Shown here: positions 8,094-15,753 of the stretch, one piece after another | How positions within the stretch are numbered: the first letter of the stretch is position 1 | Layout: each line of letters starts with the position of its first letter | IMG/VR virus record: IMGVR_UViG_3300006052_000026 | Span: 1-27,019 of that record | Length of the DNA stretch: 27,019 bases | Reading direction: 5' to 3' (one strand) | Origin: a virus | Position numbers and translations under genes: made by a program | Notes under the pieces: generated by a model | What the model saw: the letters and a program-made list of their open reading frames with translations, nothing else | Told to the model about the DNA's origin: nothing | Database searches by the model: none

Positions 8094-8338
8094 TAGGGCT
8101 TAGGACTTTCGCTAAACACTGCTACGACCACGTTAGCAAAAGGAATAAGGGCTTCTGCAGCAAGCTTTTTACCGATTGTAAAGGTCACAAATATACCCAG
8201 TTCACAAAGAGCATACTCAAGCAGGCCGCCATTTTGAACACCGGGGGTGGTGTCTGTGCCAATTTGGCCATAGCCGGGCACATGAGTGGCTTGATGAAGA
8301 CGCAACTTAGTGACTTTACGTCCATTTAGACTAGACAT
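8093..8338 (-). CDS. Small protein with a hydrophobic C-terminal half, unknown function
   Basis: This protein has about 81 residues. The start is placed at the ATG at 8338, which has AGGAGG eight bases upstream and overlaps the previous gene's stop by eight bases; an upstream in-frame ATG at 8392 would lengthen the overlap and lacks this site. The N-terminus is basic (NGRKVTKLRLHQATHVPGYG). A hydrophobic segment, YALCELGIFVTFTIG then ALIPFANVVVAVF, could be one or two membrane segments. No family is recognised. Confidence 0.6.
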   Translation of the reverse strand: MSSLNGRKVTKLRLHQATHVPGYGQIGTDTTPGVQNGGLLEYALCELGIFVTFTIGKKLAAEALIPFANVVVAVFSESPKP

Positions 8339-8573
8339 TTGTAGCCTCCTGGGCTTTTTTAGCGGCGTCGTCCAACTCAATGCGTTTGGCACCTTCTTGA
8401 TTCAGTTCTTTAGCGCGACGGGAAAAGCGCTGAACGTCTTCGGTATAGACAGATACTTGGTACTGAGCATTGCCGATTTGAACTAGCACTTCGCCCAACT
8501 CTTTCTTGATATCGTCGAGACTGCGGGGTTGAGCAGGCAATTCGACCTTTTTACCTTTAAAAATACGTTTCAT
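8331..8573 (-). CDS. Small coiled-coil protein, unknown function
   Basis: This 80-aa, highly charged protein has a basic start (MKRIFKGKKVELPAQPRS) followed by a predicted helical stretch (LDDIKKELGEVLVQIGNAQY, later DVQRFSRRAKELNQEGAKRI) typical of a short coiled coil. AGGAGACAACAAA precedes the ATG. It belongs to the chain of small genes ahead of the terminase. No function is recognised; a small virion or packaging accessory is a contextual guess. Confidence 0.65.
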   Translation of the reverse strand: MKRIFKGKKVELPAQPRSLDDIKKELGEVLVQIGNAQYQVSVYTEDVQRFSRRAKELNQEGAKRIELDDAAKKAQEATNV

Positions 8574-8594
8574 TTTGTTGTCTCCTTAAGTTAA

Positions 8595-9005
8595 TTAACC
8601 GACCAAAAACGGATCAAAAATACAGCCTGGTAACTTTGGCATAAGTTGCCGACCCAACTCAGATAAGTGGGTGACAGCTTTGGGTTTATCAGGCAATAGA
8701 GAACGCCCAATGCCTTGTTTACGCCACACGCTCTTAACAAATACCCAATTTACCACGTCACCGTCTTGGAGGATGCTATAGCCTAAGATAACGTCTTCGT
8801 CGTCTTTAAGGCAAGCTACTTTTACATGCACCTTGGGGTTGGCTAGTAGGGCCGCTGCGACGCGCTTATAGTTATCCATAAAGACATCTTTGGGCATTTC
8901 GCTAAACCAGCTATCACCGTAATAGAGGCCCCTAAGGAATGTGGCCATAATAAACGAAGTGTCCTCAAACTTAAAATCTCTAATGGCGTATAAGCGGCTA
9001 CTCAT
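8595..9005 (-). CDS. GNAT-family acetyltransferase-like protein
   Basis: This 136-aa protein has a compact GNAT-type layout: an N-terminal strand and helix (LYAIRDFKFEDTSFIMATFL), central strands (VHVKVACLKDDEDVILGYSI), and motif A, WVFVKSVWRKQGIGRSLL (87-104), with the acetyl-CoA-binding R-x-Q-G-I-G turn (R95 to G100). It is short for GNAT proteins and the last beta strands are abbreviated. Such genes occur in phage packaging regions, where they may modify a host or virion protein; the substrate is unknown. The ATG at 9005 lies within the 3' end of the HTH gene, an overlap of eight bases, so the genes are cotranscribed. Confidence 0.75.
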   Translation of the reverse strand: MSSRLYAIRDFKFEDTSFIMATFLRGLYYGDSWFSEMPKDVFMDNYKRVAAALLANPKVHVKVACLKDDEDVILGYSILQDGDVVNWVFVKSVWRKQGIGRSLLPDKPKAVTHLSELGRQLMPKLPGCIFDPFLVG

Positions 9006-9399
9006 GATAGTCTTCTTTTGGCTCCATATACATGCAATACATTTTAACCTTCAACTTATTGATTACATTAGCAATTATGTCGTGCCTAGTCTTTTGAGTA
9101 CGCAACTTATTTAAAGTCTTAGCAATCTCACGAGTTGACAAGCCATTAGCGTGATATTCCCAAATGATCTGCTCACGCTTTGTCGCAAACTTATACTCTT
9201 CCAAGAATGATGATGCCATTTGGTAATAAGTAGCTTTGGCTTCCCAGTTAAGAGGCTCCCCATGGAACCTATTACTACCACTAGACCATTTCTTAAGCTT
9301 ATTCTCGTCTTGTTCAACATCGTCAAACCCATCGTCTTTAAGCTTTTGATACCACTCATCTTTGAGTAGATCAAACTCAGTTTTTGGGTGCTTCGACAT
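8998..9399 (-). CDS. Helix-turn-helix protein, possible small terminase subunit or regulator
   Basis: This 133-aa protein has a charged N-terminal half (DEWYQKLKDDGFDDVEQDEN). The C-terminal half looks like a sigma-region-4 or LuxR-like helix-turn-helix: KREQIIWEYHANGLSTREIA (about 78-97), followed by an extension with RHDIIANVINKLK. GGAAG precedes the ATG at 9399. It overlaps the preceding gene by 23 bases. DNA binding is well supported by the motif, but its role is not: small terminase subunits carry similar HTH units, and a late-gene regulator is equally possible. Confidence 0.7.
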   Translation of the reverse strand: MSKHPKTEFDLLKDEWYQKLKDDGFDDVEQDENKLKKWSSGSNRFHGEPLNWEAKATYYQMASSFLEEYKFATKREQIIWEYHANGLSTREIAKTLNKLRTQKTRHDIIANVINKLKVKMYCMYMEPKEDYHE

Positions 9400-9757
9400 T
9401 GGCTACTTCCGGTATGGTAGTAGCTTCTTGAGGACCCGGTTGAGCAGCTGCAAGCTCCGCAGCTTTGGCAGCCTCTTGCTGCTTAATCTTGATATCCATA
9501 AAGATTTGGCCAGCAACTTGGCTAGCGGCGGCTTTACGCAAAAGGCGCACAAAGTGACGCTTTTGGACTGACGATTGGGTAGCGCCTAAGTGCTGAATGG
9601 CAGATGCCAAAACATAGCGCTTGTCGTCTTTGGGCACGTTTTCAAAGCCGGGGCCTAATAGCTCAATAACTGAGTCGGCCCAGGTATCAAAAGCGGCCAT
9701 GCCAGTGGGGAGCGGTGTCGGTACATATGATGCAAGATTCTTAAGCAGTAACTTCAT
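9377..9757 (-). CDS. Unknown protein, packaging-region type
   Basis: This 126-aa protein has a mostly helical body (TGMAAFDTWADSVIELLG, then DKRYVLASAIQHLGATQSSV and KRHFVRLLRKAAASQVAGQI), then an Ala/Gln/Pro-rich disordered tail from about residue 92. AGGAGGTAAC precedes the ATG, a strong ribosome site. It is the first gene after the HNH-AP2 insertion, so transcription must read through that gene or restart in the 9758-9799 gap. No function is recognised. Confidence 0.65.
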   Translation of the reverse strand: MKLLLKNLASYVPTPLPTGMAAFDTWADSVIELLGPGFENVPKDDKRYVLASAIQHLGATQSSVQKRHFVRLLRKAAASQVAGQIFMDIKIKQQEAAKAAELAAAQPGPQEATTIPEVANVEAPKN

Positions 9758-9799
9758 GTTACCTCCTTAATACAAGATTGACACATGTTTATTAATGGG

Positions 9800-10264
9800 T
9801 CAAGAGTTTATTTTATTAAGTTTGCCAAATTCCCCATGGTGAGCTAAAGATGCGATATTATAGGCTTTTGCTGCATCTTCTTTAAAAAGATAAAGGCCTA
9901 AGTAAATTCTAATCCCATCTGACATTAAATGCGCCTGCCATTTTTTAGCTTTTTTATGCCAACTGACGCCTTTGTAACCACTTTTAGATCGCCTGCTTAA
10001 TGTCATGTTTTTTTGATTATGTTTACGGCTAACCAACCGCAAATTGCTTTTTCTATTATCTAAAGTGTCACCATTGATGTGGTCTACTTCTAAGTTTTGT
10101 GGAGCATTCATAATTAATCTATGAAGGAATAAACCTGTATTGCTTTTAACGCGCCCGTAGTGTTTATTAGCTTTGGTAAATGTCCATTTATATAGCGCTA
10201 TTTTTTCAAAATCTTCTTTATCGATAAACGCAAACATATTATTAGTTAGTAGCAATTTAATCAT
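9800..10264 (-). CDS. HNH homing-type endonuclease with AP2 domain
   Basis: This 154-aa protein has an HNH nuclease core with FLHRLIMNAP (H48), EVDHINGDTLDNRKSNLR (D61, H62, N64, N70, N74) and a C-terminal AP2-like DNA-binding domain, KSGYKGVSWHKKAKKWQAHL to AYNIASLAHHGEFGKLN (about 94-149). This combination is typical of free-standing phage homing endonucleases. Its ATG overlaps the DNA polymerase stop codon (ATGA), a frequent location because such genes insert beside conserved replication genes. It splits the replication genes from the packaging genes. All expected nuclease residues are present, so it is probably active. Confidence 0.9.
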   Translation of the reverse strand: MIKLLLTNNMFAFIDKEDFEKIALYKWTFTKANKHYGRVKSNTGLFLHRLIMNAPQNLEVDHINGDTLDNRKSNLRLVSRKHNQKNMTLSRRSKSGYKGVSWHKKAKKWQAHLMSDGIRIYLGLYLFKEDAAKAYNIASLAHHGEFGKLNKINS

Positions 10265-12351
10265 TTTGAAAAATTCCTTGTGATTCTGGGAATAGCTTCT
10301 AACGGCACCCCAGGCAATATTGTCGCTGTTTCCATAGCGTTTTGCAATAAAACGCTAATATTTTCCGCGTCTTCTTCATTACATTCGACTATTAATTCAT
10401 CATGAATCTGCGCCACAATAGAAACTGATATGCCCACTTCTTTGCAGTCATTATAAAACTTAATAGTGGCTCTATTAACTATACTTGCTGCAGTAGATTG
10501 AACACGATGATTTGTGGATAAGTTTAATAAACTGCGAGCCTCATAAGGAAGTTCTGAGTGTGTGATGTTTCCATATAAGCGTTCAATTTTAGCCGCGTCA
10601 GGTATGCGCCTGGGTCGGCCAAATAGGTTTACAACTCGACCATTCTTTTTTGCAAATTTATGGCTTTCAATCATAAAATTGGCGACTCCTTGAAATTCCT
10701 CAAAATATGCGTCAATATCCGATTGAGTATCTTCAATGCTTTTTCCTGTAGTCTGCATTAATTGATGTGCCGTTGCTCCGTATACAGACGCCAATGCTAT
10801 TACTTTTGCTAAATCCCTAAGTTTTTTATATTTAACTCCAAAAGCATCTGGACTTCCTTCTTTTTTAAGGGTGCAATCTGTTTTATTATAGACTTTAGCA
10901 CCAATAATAGAATAAAAGTCATCGGAACCATTAAATGCCGCCATAAGATTTGTGTCTTGGCTTAAATAGCTAAATACTCTAGGTTCGAGTTGGCTATAGT
11001 CTGCTCCTACAAAAACTTTACCCGGTCTTGATACAATGCATTCTTTGATACGTTTATCGTCACGAGGGAGGTTTTGCCAGTTGGGTGATCGACTTGAGTA
11101 CCGTCCGCTAGTCGTACCTGTTTGCAAGAAAGAAGGTCTAATGATTCCATATTGGATTTTATCCTCAATGCCTTTTACATAGGTGGTTAGTAGCTTCTTT
11201 TTGCGGGTATATTCAAGGAGTCGTTCTACCCATTTAAGCTTGGGCGCTATCTTAGCTAAGGTCTTTTTGTCAACTTGAATATAGGCCCATGGCTCTTTAA
11301 TAGCGGTAGCATTCTTCTTTTTACCGTTAACTATAGCTGCAGGTTGGAGAACTGCGCCATAAGCTTGGTGGCAGGCAAAAATGAAGTTACGTTTTTCAGT
11401 CTTGGAATAGTGCTTTACCCCTAGGTGTTTAGCAACTATTTTGCCGCCGGAGGTCAACTTGCTGAATTCTAGTTCATATATGCCGAACAATAGCCAAGCC
11501 AGTTGTTGGTTTGAACTGATATTAAAAGTGTCTTTTTTGGACTTACCGGGGTATTTGGCGCTAATTTTGGACCTAATCTCAGCATAAATAAAGTCTCTGG
11601 CCTCTAAGCATTCGGCCTCTAAAGTCTTTTTAAGAGTCGTTAGGGCCTGTTGGTCAACTTTAAGGCCTGTAGTGTTAAGCTGATAGGTTGCTGTGCGAAG
11701 GAGTGGCATTGACTCATCTATGTAAAAGAAGTCTTCAAGGCCTTGGTCATATAGCTCACCAACTAAGACTCCAAAGAGCCTATAGGTTAATAGGGCGTCT
11801 TTTGCGCCATATAAGGCCATTAGCTGACTATCGGCTTTGTACATCTCATAACAGTTTTTGGTGAGTTTACCGCCGTTGGCAATAACTGAGGCCTTCATAG
11901 CAGCGGCTTCTTTATCGGCATCTTGACCAAAGTATTCTTTGCCTAACTCTTTAAGGCCTATACGACGGTTCTCATTAAGAAGGTGGGCCAGTACCATGGT
12001 GTCTGTATGAAGGTCGTCAATAAGGCTAATCTTAAAATAACTCTCAACTATTGAGCAATCAAACACGCCATTGTGCATTACAAGGGACTTGCCCTTAAGA
12101 GAGTTAACTAAATCTAGGATTAAAGCGTCTTTACCTAAAATAGATACTAATCCATCAGCTAGAGTATATTTATGTAATATCACATAAAAGGCTTTATCGT
12201 CTTCGGCACAAAAACTCATACCAATAATCTCAGAAGTGGATAACACTCCTGTAGTTTCAGTGTCAAATGCTATATATTCTTTATCAGCTAAGTAGCTTAT
12301 AAGGTCTTTAATGCCTTGTAGACTGTCTATCACTATCAGATTTGACGACAA
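10261..12351 (-). CDS. polA: DNA polymerase, family A, with 3'-5' exonuclease (TTG start)
   Basis: This 696-aa replicative polymerase has an exonuclease domain with AFDTETTG (Exo I), LVMHNGVFDCS (Exo II) and YGAKD (Exo III). The polymerase domain has TGTTSGRYSSRSPNWQNLP, motif A GADYSQLEPRV, motif B RDLAKVIALASVYG and motif C QIHDELIVE. The motif B residue equivalent to E. coli Phe762 is Leu (codon at 10792-10794). There is no 5' nuclease domain, normal for phage enzymes. An in-frame ATG at 12369 has no ribosome site; the TTG at 12351 has GGAGGTG six bases upstream and is preferred. The 5' end overlaps the primase-helicase gene by 44 bases. Confidence 0.95.
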   Translation of the reverse strand: MSSNLIVIDSLQGIKDLISYLADKEYIAFDTETTGVLSTSEIIGMSFCAEDDKAFYVILHKYTLADGLVSILGKDALILDLVNSLKGKSLVMHNGVFDCSIVESYFKISLIDDLHTDTMVLAHLLNENRRIGLKELGKEYFGQDADKEAAAMKASVIANGGKLTKNCYEMYKADSQLMALYGAKDALLTYRLFGVLVGELYDQGLEDFFYIDESMPLLRTATYQLNTTGLKVDQQALTTLKKTLEAECLEARDFIYAEIRSKISAKYPGKSKKDTFNISSNQQLAWLLFGIYELEFSKLTSGGKIVAKHLGVKHYSKTEKRNFIFACHQAYGAVLQPAAIVNGKKKNATAIKEPWAYIQVDKKTLAKIAPKLKWVERLLEYTRKKKLLTTYVKGIEDKIQYGIIRPSFLQTGTTSGRYSSRSPNWQNLPRDDKRIKECIVSRPGKVFVGADYSQLEPRVFSYLSQDTNLMAAFNGSDDFYSIIGAKVYNKTDCTLKKEGSPDAFGVKYKKLRDLAKVIALASVYGATAHQLMQTTGKSIEDTQSDIDAYFEEFQGVANFMIESHKFAKKNGRVVNLFGRPRRIPDAAKIERLYGNITHSELPYEARSLLNLSTNHRVQSTAASIVNRATIKFYNDCKEVGISVSIVAQIHDELIVECNEEDAENISVLLQNAMETATILPGVPLEAIPRITRNFSK

Positions 12352-14179
12352 TTGGCACCTCCGGCACATCAGTTGACTGATAAGTTACTAAGTCTGTCTT
12401 TCGGTCTTTTTTACGTAAAGCTAAAGCCTGATTAGCAAAATAATTAAAAGAATCTCGCTCATCCTGGGTTATAGGCCTTAGCGTTTCAGTATCTTGGTCA
12501 AATATGAGACGATAGCACTGGTCTTCAATAAGGCGGTCACCTTTGGATTTAGCGCGCACTTTGGCATACTTATAGGCCGTCACCCGTGGGCATGCAGGAT
12601 TGTCATAGCAGCGTTTAAGAGGCTGCCAGGCAACCAACATATAGTCCACATAGGACTCAAAGTTTTGTGTACCATAAGCCGCATCTTTGTGTAGCTCGAG
12701 GTCTCCAATACCCGCTTTTTCACGGTTAGTTTGAGATTGCATGATTAGTAAGGTTTGAGTGACGACAGCAAAAGATTTCATTTGGGCACATACTTCCCTA
12801 AGCCCCTGGTGCTCGCCTGAAGCATCTTTTTGCTTTAATACGCCGATATGGTCAATACAAATACATCCAAGCTTAAGGCCCGTATCTTTTTGGAACTGGA
12901 GCACATAGGTTTGAATCTCAGCTAAGGACAAGTTGCGATAGGAACCATCCTCATTATAGTTAGATAGTATATGGACTTTGGAATGCAAGTTGGTGTTTTT
13001 ACCGCACATTTTAGACCATCTGTGGGCAATTTCACGACCGGGTTGTTCTAAGGATACAAACATGTGCACGTAGTCAGGATTGTGCTCCACAAAACCTTTA
13101 AAGATGTTTAATGCGATAGCCGTTTTACCTACCCCAACACCTGCGCAAAGCCCTAACACCTGGGTGAGGCGAAACCCACCTTCAGAGCCGTCAAAGAACT
13201 CATAACAGGGGAAGCGTTGGCCTTTAAGGTATTCTTGGTCTCCCCGGGACAAAATGTCTAAAACGCTCTCTGAGAGGTTCGTAGCAGCTTTAGGGCCTGC
13301 TTCCTCATAGGTCCAAATCTTATCGGTGATGTTTTCAGCATAGGTTACACGGTGGATAGGGGCGCGGTTAAGGGCCTTAGCGCTGTTGACCAAGACGCTC
13401 ATAGCCTCATCTTTGGTAAAGTCATTAGCATACATAAGGTGCCCTAATCGGTAGTCATCCTTAGAGCGGTCTTCACTAGGGTTGGCCCAAATAGCTTTGG
13501 CCTCCGCGTTGTTTCTAAGCAGCTTACCAAACTTAGCGGGTAAAGTATCGTTAACATTGGTGTTTATGGCGTATGTACGATATGTTTTATCGTAGTGTTG
13601 TTGGCAATATTGCTCATCTGCTGAGGTGAGGGCAGGAAGTAGGCGGTCTAGCTCCTCACAGGTATATTTGGTATCGGTTTCAAAGAGTACTTCACAAGGG
13701 CGTGGATTGTCTTTAAGTTTAGTGTTTAAAGTGTCTGGAGCACGCATAAGCTGAAAGATTTGGCCCACTGCCTCGTCGGTCTTTAAGAGGCGCATTAGGC
13801 GTCTGGTGAGGCGCAGATAGCTTTTGGCGTCTAGGTCTGTAACGGCCCAGTAAACATGCACACCGCCGCCAGAATCGACTATACGGGTGGGTGGGATATT
13901 GATGTCACCAACTGCGGCTATAAAAGCTTCCTTAGAAGGGTAACCACCGCTTTTAAGGTCAAAGTCAACAAAACAAAAATTAAAAGTATCAATCTGAGAG
14001 CCATCTGCTGTAGTGCCCATTTGGTATTGGCTCGGATAGTTTGGAAGATAATAACAGTTGTACCCTTTGGCATTGTACTCCTTTAGCTGTTTGGGAGAAA
14101 ACCGGCCCTCTAGCACCCTACGCGTTGTTGGCTCTAATTCCATAAGCCAGTCAGGGGCGATAAGTCTATAGAGTGTCAA
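12308..14179 (-). CDS. Primase-helicase: AEP/RepB-type primase fused to DnaB-type helicase
   Basis: This 623-aa protein primes and unwinds at the fork. The N-terminal half looks like an archaeo-eukaryotic (PrimPol/RepB-type) primase: catalytic Asp pair in CFVDFDLKSGG (D72, D74), RIVDSGGGVHVYWAV with H108, and FQLMRAPDTLNTK (142-154). The C-terminal half is a RecA-fold DnaB/Twinkle-like helicase: Walker A AGVGVGKTA (346-354), MFVSLEQPGREIA, Walker B LGCICIDHIGVL (D443) and TLLIMQSQTNREK. There is no zinc-binding TOPRIM primase as in T7 gp4. The start is a TTG with GGGAGG four bases upstream. The gene is just upstream of the polymerase, which it overlaps. Confidence 0.88.
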   Translation of the reverse strand: MTLYRLIAPDWLMELEPTTRRVLEGRFSPKQLKEYNAKGYNCYYLPNYPSQYQMGTTADGSQIDTFNFCFVDFDLKSGGYPSKEAFIAAVGDINIPPTRIVDSGGGVHVYWAVTDLDAKSYLRLTRRLMRLLKTDEAVGQIFQLMRAPDTLNTKLKDNPRPCEVLFETDTKYTCEELDRLLPALTSADEQYCQQHYDKTYRTYAINTNVNDTLPAKFGKLLRNNAEAKAIWANPSEDRSKDDYRLGHLMYANDFTKDEAMSVLVNSAKALNRAPIHRVTYAENITDKIWTYEEAGPKAATNLSESVLDILSRGDQEYLKGQRFPCYEFFDGSEGGFRLTQVLGLCAGVGVGKTAIALNIFKGFVEHNPDYVHMFVSLEQPGREIAHRWSKMCGKNTNLHSKVHILSNYNEDGSYRNLSLAEIQTYVLQFQKDTGLKLGCICIDHIGVLKQKDASGEHQGLREVCAQMKSFAVVTQTLLIMQSQTNREKAGIGDLELHKDAAYGTQNFESYVDYMLVAWQPLKRCYDNPACPRVTAYKYAKVRAKSKGDRLIEDQCYRLIFDQDTETLRPITQDERDSFNYFANQALALRKKDRKTDLVTYQSTDVPEVPIVVKSDSDRQSTRH

Positions 14180-14205
14180 AGGGCCTCCCAGATAACAATT
14201 AAAAA

Positions 14206-14796
14206 CTAATTCTTCTTACTCTTGCTCAACAAAGCTTGCATCTTAGCTTGTTGGGCTTTGCGCTTAGCAGTTGCAGCAGCTTCTAAAGCCGCTAATTCTG
14301 CCTCTTGGTCGTCATCTTCAGAGCTTGTAGACACTTGACCTTGAGTGTCGTCAGCATAAAGACTGTCAGCATCCTCATTGTCGTCCAACCCAGCGTCCAA
14401 CTTAATGATAGAGGCAGTGGGCATCGTATCGTCAGCGTCAAATTGCACGGTAAAGGTTTTCATCGTGTTGCCAGTAGCTTTGATAGTAGCAATGCCTGTG
14501 CACTCAATGCGGAGATTAGCGTACTGAGCGGTGCGGCCTTCTTGACTAAGGAAATTAGCCTCCTCGCTTTTCATCTTATTGATAAGATTGGCGTTTCCTT
14601 TGACTTGGACAACTTCTTTGCCAACTTGCAGCATAAGATTAGTCTCATCTTTGCCGGGGTTAAACTTACTGGGGCGAGTCTCGGCTCCCAAGTAGTAACC
14701 AGTCACAGAGTCGGGATTTTTTTCGCCCTTTTTGTTAGTGCCGCCTACCGTGATATAACGGTCAGGTTGTTTATTTGCGTATGATTTAAATGCCAT
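14206..14796 (-). CDS. Acidic-tailed protein, candidate single-stranded DNA-binding protein
   Basis: This 196-aa protein has a beta-rich N-terminal part (about 1-130: RYITVGGTNKKGEK, VTGYYLGAETRPSKF, TNLMLQVGKEVVQVKGN), then an Asp/Glu-rich linker (about 135-165) and an Ala/Lys helical tail. A beta-barrel-sized domain with an acidic tail next to the primase-helicase and polymerase fits a phage SSB, but no OB-fold signature is clear and the very end is basic (KSKKN). AGGAGA precedes the ATG. An alternative is a replication accessory with no DNA binding. Confidence 0.6.
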   Translation of the reverse strand: MAFKSYANKQPDRYITVGGTNKKGEKNPDSVTGYYLGAETRPSKFNPGKDETNLMLQVGKEVVQVKGNANLINKMKSEEANFLSQEGRTAQYANLRIECTGIATIKATGNTMKTFTVQFDADDTMPTASIIKLDAGLDDNEDADSLYADDTQGQVSTSSEDDDQEAELAALEAAATAKRKAQQAKMQALLSKSKKN

Positions 14797-14837
14797 TGTT
14801 TTATTCTCCTAGTTTTAGTTGCGTTATTGTTAATATA

Positions 14838-15206
14838 CTACTGTCCGTAGCTGTCGTCAATACCTAAATAAATTCTTTCGCCCATAAATTCCTCAGCTTT
14901 TTTATCGTCTACGTAGGCATGTGGCTTACTCATAATAAGGTCTACGTGCTGCGTTAGGTCTAAAGCCTTAACTACTGCTTCGGCCCAGGCAAAGCCTCCT
15001 GCTGACCACACCGTGATAAAAGAGCCTCTAGACTTGCGGTCTTTGAGGATTTTAATGTGGCCTTTATGGGGTCTAAGGTAGTATTGCTCTCCAGAATGAG
15101 GACACGTAATTGCTACGACTTTGTGTTTCTTTTTGATTTTACCCCAAAGGACTAAGGTTTGATCCACATCAAAAAAGATGGTTGACTCCGTAGTTATAGT
15201 TTTCAT
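14838..15206 (-). CDS. HAD-superfamily phosphatase
   Basis: This 122-aa, cap-less HAD hydrolase has motif I FFDVDQTLV (D13, D15), motif II TVWSAGG (S68), a motif III lysine in MSKPHAYVDDKK (K94) and motif IV GIDDSYG (D117, D118). Likely substrates are nucleotides or 3'/5' phosphates on nucleic acid, as for similar small phage HAD proteins. The ATG at 15206 is chosen because it overlaps the upstream stop codon (ATGA) and has AGGTG upstream; an in-frame extension to 15275 would run through the neighbouring gene. Confidence 0.82.
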   Translation of the reverse strand: MKTITTESTIFFDVDQTLVLWGKIKKKHKVVAITCPHSGEQYYLRPHKGHIKILKDRKSRGSFITVWSAGGFAWAEAVVKALDLTQHVDLIMSKPHAYVDDKKAEEFMGERIYLGIDDSYGQ

Positions 15207-15559
15207 TTGGCACCTGGCGCTAAAGGAGCACCAAATTTCTCGTGCAGTTCTTGAGACAAAGCCAATGCGCGCCAAGCCATTTGACTAACTTCATTTAAAA
15301 CTTCTTCGGGGGTAGTTTTCCCTCCTCGGTTAAGGTCCGCCAGAAGGTCTTCAACGTCCATTAGATGCCTAATGATACAGTCACCATGATCAACAGATTT
15401 GCCTCTAGCGTGGTGCATGTCTTCGCCAGGATTATGTTTATCATTGCCTGCTTTTGAGATTCTAGCGATACCTGCCAAAGCTGCGGGGAAGTAGCGTAAT
15501 AGCCCTCTAAACAAAGGATAATTTTTACGCTCTGCAGAATCTATAGGTAAAGTCATCAT
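15203..15559 (-). CDS. DUF5664-type dATP/dGTP diphosphohydrolase-like protein
   Basis: This 118-aa protein has the conserved block of the DUF5664 family, annotated as the N-terminal domain of dATP/dGTP diphosphohydrolases: RKNYPLFRGLLRYFPAALAG, then KHNPGEDMHHARGKSVDHGD and IIRHLMDVEDLLAD. All these blocks are present and in order (about 11-80). Such proteins remove pyrophosphate from dNTPs, shaping pools. The ATG at 15559 is chosen: GAGG lies seven bases upstream and it overlaps the previous stop (ATGA). It is coupled to the HAD phosphatase by another ATGA overlap, so the two may act on the same pool. Confidence 0.78.
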   Translation of the reverse strand: MMTLPIDSAERKNYPLFRGLLRYFPAALAGIARISKAGNDKHNPGEDMHHARGKSVDHGDCIIRHLMDVEDLLADLNRGGKTTPEEVLNEVSQMAWRALALSQELHEKFGAPLAPGAK

Positions 15560-15753
15560 TTGGTAACCTCGCAATCATTAGTGTCAATATCTACATGGCA
15601 AATGTTGCCTACCAACTTAAGGACATAGCACATATCCTTAATTTTAGCCTTAAGAATAGCCACTTTACAGCCATTGACAATAACAAAGGTAACTCTATTA
15701 TCGTCAACAGAATCAATAATTTGAATGTCTAGAGTCTGGCTAGCTACCAACAT
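15556..15753 (-). CDS. Small protein of unknown function
   Basis: This 65-aa, mainly beta-strand sequence (LDIQIIDSVDDNRVTFVIVN, then CKVAILKAKIKDMCYVLKLV) has four cysteines and no recognised family. AAGGTAAAGTAA precedes the ATG, and the 3' end overlaps the nucleotide hydrolase start (ATGA). It is probably cotranscribed with the two enzymes that follow. Confidence 0.6.
   Translation of the reverse strand: MLVASQTLDIQIIDSVDDNRVTFVIVNGCKVAILKAKIKDMCYVLKLVGNICHVDIDTNDCEVTK

Noticed and set aside
9777-9800. TTGACA on the plus strand in the gap at 9758-9799 as a promoter
   Set aside because: There is no acceptable -10 at 16-18 bases, and it would drive transcription into genes on the opposite strand.
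12352-12369. ATG at 12369 as the polymerase start
   Set aside because: No ribosome site precedes it, while the TTG 18 bases downstream has an ideal GGAGGTG and begins just before the first conserved strand.
14305-14784. 159-codon open frame on the plus strand
   Set aside because: It lies antisense to the SSB-like gene, has no ribosome site or family features, and the minus-strand frame has the expected composition and context.
15203-15559. Calling this a 2-aminoadenine (Z-DNA) phage from the DUF5664 gene
   Set aside because: The family is widespread in ordinary phages, and PurZ and DatZ are not present in the window.
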